The translations under genes and the position numbers were made by a program. Positions 5,912 through 6,730 of a stretch of DNA of 6,730 nucleotides are shown here, one piece after another; position 1 is the stretch's first letter, and each line of letters opens with the position of its first letter. Source of the DNA: Deltaproteobacteria bacterium (GTDB taxonomy: Bacteria > Myxococcota_A > UBA9042 > DTJE01); NCBI GenBank assembly GCA_016784945.1, contig JADHTP010000177.1, positions 1-6,730 on the forward strand, read 5' to 3'. The notes beneath the pieces are model-generated. The model ran no database searches. It was given only the letters and a program-made list of their open reading frames with translations, and was not told the origin of the DNA.

Positions 5912-6439
5912 ATGCTGTATGGATTTGAGGACAGGGAACCTTCGGTGGACCCGCTGGCCTACATCAGCGACACGGCCCAGGTCATCGGCGACGTGGTGGT
6001 GGGGCCCCATTGCTACGTGGGCCACGGCGTGATCCTGAGGGGGGACTACGGCCGCATCGAGATCGGGACCGGCACGGCCATCGAAGAGGGAGTCATCGGA
6101 CATGCTCCACCCGGCGAGACCTTCCGGATCGGCGACCACGTGACCGTGGGACATGGGGCCGTCATCCACGGCATGGGCATCGACGATTGGGCCGTGGTCG
6201 GCATGGGGGCCATACTCAGCCTGCGATCCCGGGTGGGGCGCTGGTCCATCGTGGCCGAAGGCGCCGTGGTCAGGATGATGCAGGAGGTGAAGGACGGGAT
6301 GGTGGTGGCCGGGAATCCGGCACAAGACGTGCGCGAAACCGCGGAAAAGGACCGGGCGCTGTGGGAATTCGGCAAGCAATTGTACGTGGACCTGGCCGCC
6401 CGGTACCTGGCCGGAGGGATCAGACCGCTGGATCGATGA
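5912..6439 (+). CDS. Gamma-carbonic-anhydrase-like hexapeptide-repeat protein (YrdA/PaaY type)
   Basis: The 175-residue product is a left-handed beta-helix of hexapeptide repeats (residues about 15-135) with a C-terminal helix (142-166), the usual size and layout of gamma-class carbonic anhydrase relatives. Metal-ligand histidines are placed as in the Methanosarcina enzyme Cam: His64 (VIGHA), His81 (VGHGA) and His86 (IHGMG). Arg43 and Asp45 (LRGDYG) match the conserved Arg-Asp pair. The stretch usually NVQDG reads AIEEG (56-60), so the Asn and Gln that assist catalysis in Cam are Ala56 and Glu58. It may hydrate carbon dioxide as a zinc trimer or have another role, as for many YrdA-like proteins. 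ATG at 5912 follows GGGGGA by four bases. It lies 16 bases after the rhomboid gene and is probably cotranscribed; a terminator-like hairpin follows. Confidence 0.9.
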   Translation: MLYGFEDREPSVDPLAYISDTAQVIGDVVVGPHCYVGHGVILRGDYGRIEIGTGTAIEEGVIGHAPPGETFRIGDHVTVGHGAVIHGMGIDDWAVVGMGAILSLRSRVGRWSIVAEGAVVRMMQEVKDGMVVAGNPAQDVRETAEKDRALWEFGKQLYVDLAARYLAGGIRPLDR

Positions 6440-6449
6440 TACCCGGGCT

Positions 6450-6469
6450 AAAGGTGACAGCCACCTTTT
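6450..6469 (+). terminator. Terminator-like hairpin after the carbonic-anhydrase-like gene
   Basis: AAAGGTG and CACCTTT form a perfect 7-base stem around ACAGC, ending in TTTT, 10 bases after the stop codon. The stem has only four G-C pairs and the T-run is short, so it would be a weak intrinsic terminator. It could equally be part of a dispersed repeat joined to the next element. Confidence 0.45.
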
Positions 6470-6473
6470 CCCT

Positions 6474-6540
6474 TGGATCGTTGATCGTTTGATCGTTGAT
6501 CGTCTGAGGCTTGTAGGGGACGGTCTCCAGACCGTCCCAC
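6474..6540 (+). repeat. GATCGTT-rich dispersed repeat, copy 2, with perfect palindrome
   Basis: Four near-tandem GATCGT units run from 6476 to about 6503. The block 6477-6498 is identical to 447-468 of copy 1. AGGGGACGGT at 6515-6524 is also shared. Here it continues into a perfect 10-2-10 inverted repeat: GGGACGGTCT (6517-6526), CC, AGACCGTCCC (6529-6538). The hairpin is very strong but has no T-run, so I treat it as part of the repeat unit rather than a terminator. Confidence 0.7.
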
Positions 6541-6563
6541 GGGGGCGCAAAGAAGCCTCCTGA

Positions 6564-6730
6564 CCGCCTGCGGTCCTGCTGGACGCCTGGCGAGCCGCCG
6601 CCTACGAACTGGCCGCCACATCCCTCGGCGCCTGGGATTTCCAGTGGGCCGGCAGGCTGGAAGACGCCGGCGGGACCATGCAGGAGGCACTGACCGCGGC
6701 CAACGCCGAGATCACCGACCCCAGCGTGGA
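6564..6730 (+). CDS. Unrecognised partial frame with coding composition, no normal start
   Basis: After a TGA at 6561-6563 this frame stays open to the window end (at least 55 residues). It shows strong G/C third-position bias and a protein-like sequence, e.g. LLDAWRAAAYELAATSLGA, then WDFQWAGRLEDAGG, then MQEALTAANAEI. It is Ala/Leu/Glu-rich and probably helical. No ATG, GTG or TTG occurs in frame before the ATG at 6678, which would discard most of the coding-like stretch. A CTG (6576 or 6579) start, a frameshift near 6572, or loss of the true 5' end through the adjoining repeat would each explain this. I do not recognise the family. It could be a pseudogene. Confidence 0.4.

Noticed and set aside
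5801..6550. Minus-strand 249-residue frame opposite the carbonic-anhydrase-like gene
   Set aside because: His/Pro/Asp-rich with no domain, opposite a gene with intact hexapeptide repeats and metal ligands.

Overview
This is a GC-rich window holding ordinary chromosomal genes separated by repeat-bearing gaps. The codons strongly favour G or C at third positions. Three gene types point to a Myxococcota/Deltaproteobacteria-type Gram-negative bacterium: a large secreted Cys-rich lipoprotein with GKECG-DGCG modules, a second small Cys-motif lipoprotein, and a rhomboid with a helical tail. This placement is an inference from gene style; there is no rRNA or marker gene here.

Layout from left to right. 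1-249 (+) is the 3' end of an M19 (renal-dipeptidase-like) metallopeptidase. 250-495 has no gene but carries an element bounded by imperfect inverted repeats, then a GATCGTT-rich repeat that recurs near 6474. 496-2073 (-) encodes a 525-residue lipoprotein with about 70 cysteines. It has a recognisable RBS and a candidate sigma70-type promoter whose spacer contains a perfect 6-3-6 palindrome. 2162-2284 (-) looks like the broken C-terminal end of another Cys-rich secreted protein. 2366-2809 and 2847-3170 (+) are a probable two-gene envelope operon: a membrane-anchored protein with repeated GKAR beta motifs, and a small lipoprotein. Its stop codon lies 2 bp from the end of the convergent gene 3173-4486 (-), a UPF0597/CyuA-type L-cysteine desulfidase. 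The gap 4487-4698 holds a compact element of nested inverted and direct repeats. 4699-5895 (+) is a rhomboid intramembrane protease with a TPR-like tail, followed 16 bp later by a gamma-carbonic-anhydrase-like hexapeptide protein (5912-6439). From 6440 on there is a terminator-like hairpin, the second GATCGTT repeat with a perfect 10-2-10 palindrome, and an open frame with coding character but no normal start, cut by the window end.

The genes do not form one obvious pathway. Three of them encode exported or membrane-anchored proteins with Cys-rich or repeated motifs, and the rhomboid is also in the membrane, so the common theme is the cell envelope. The cysteine desulfidase and the carbonic-anhydrase-like protein are housekeeping-type metabolism. 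I see no CRISPR array, tRNA, rRNA, intact transposase or phage gene. I do not see a convincing new multi-gene system. The items most worth a second look are the repeat elements, the Cys-rich gene remnant and the modular lipoproteins.
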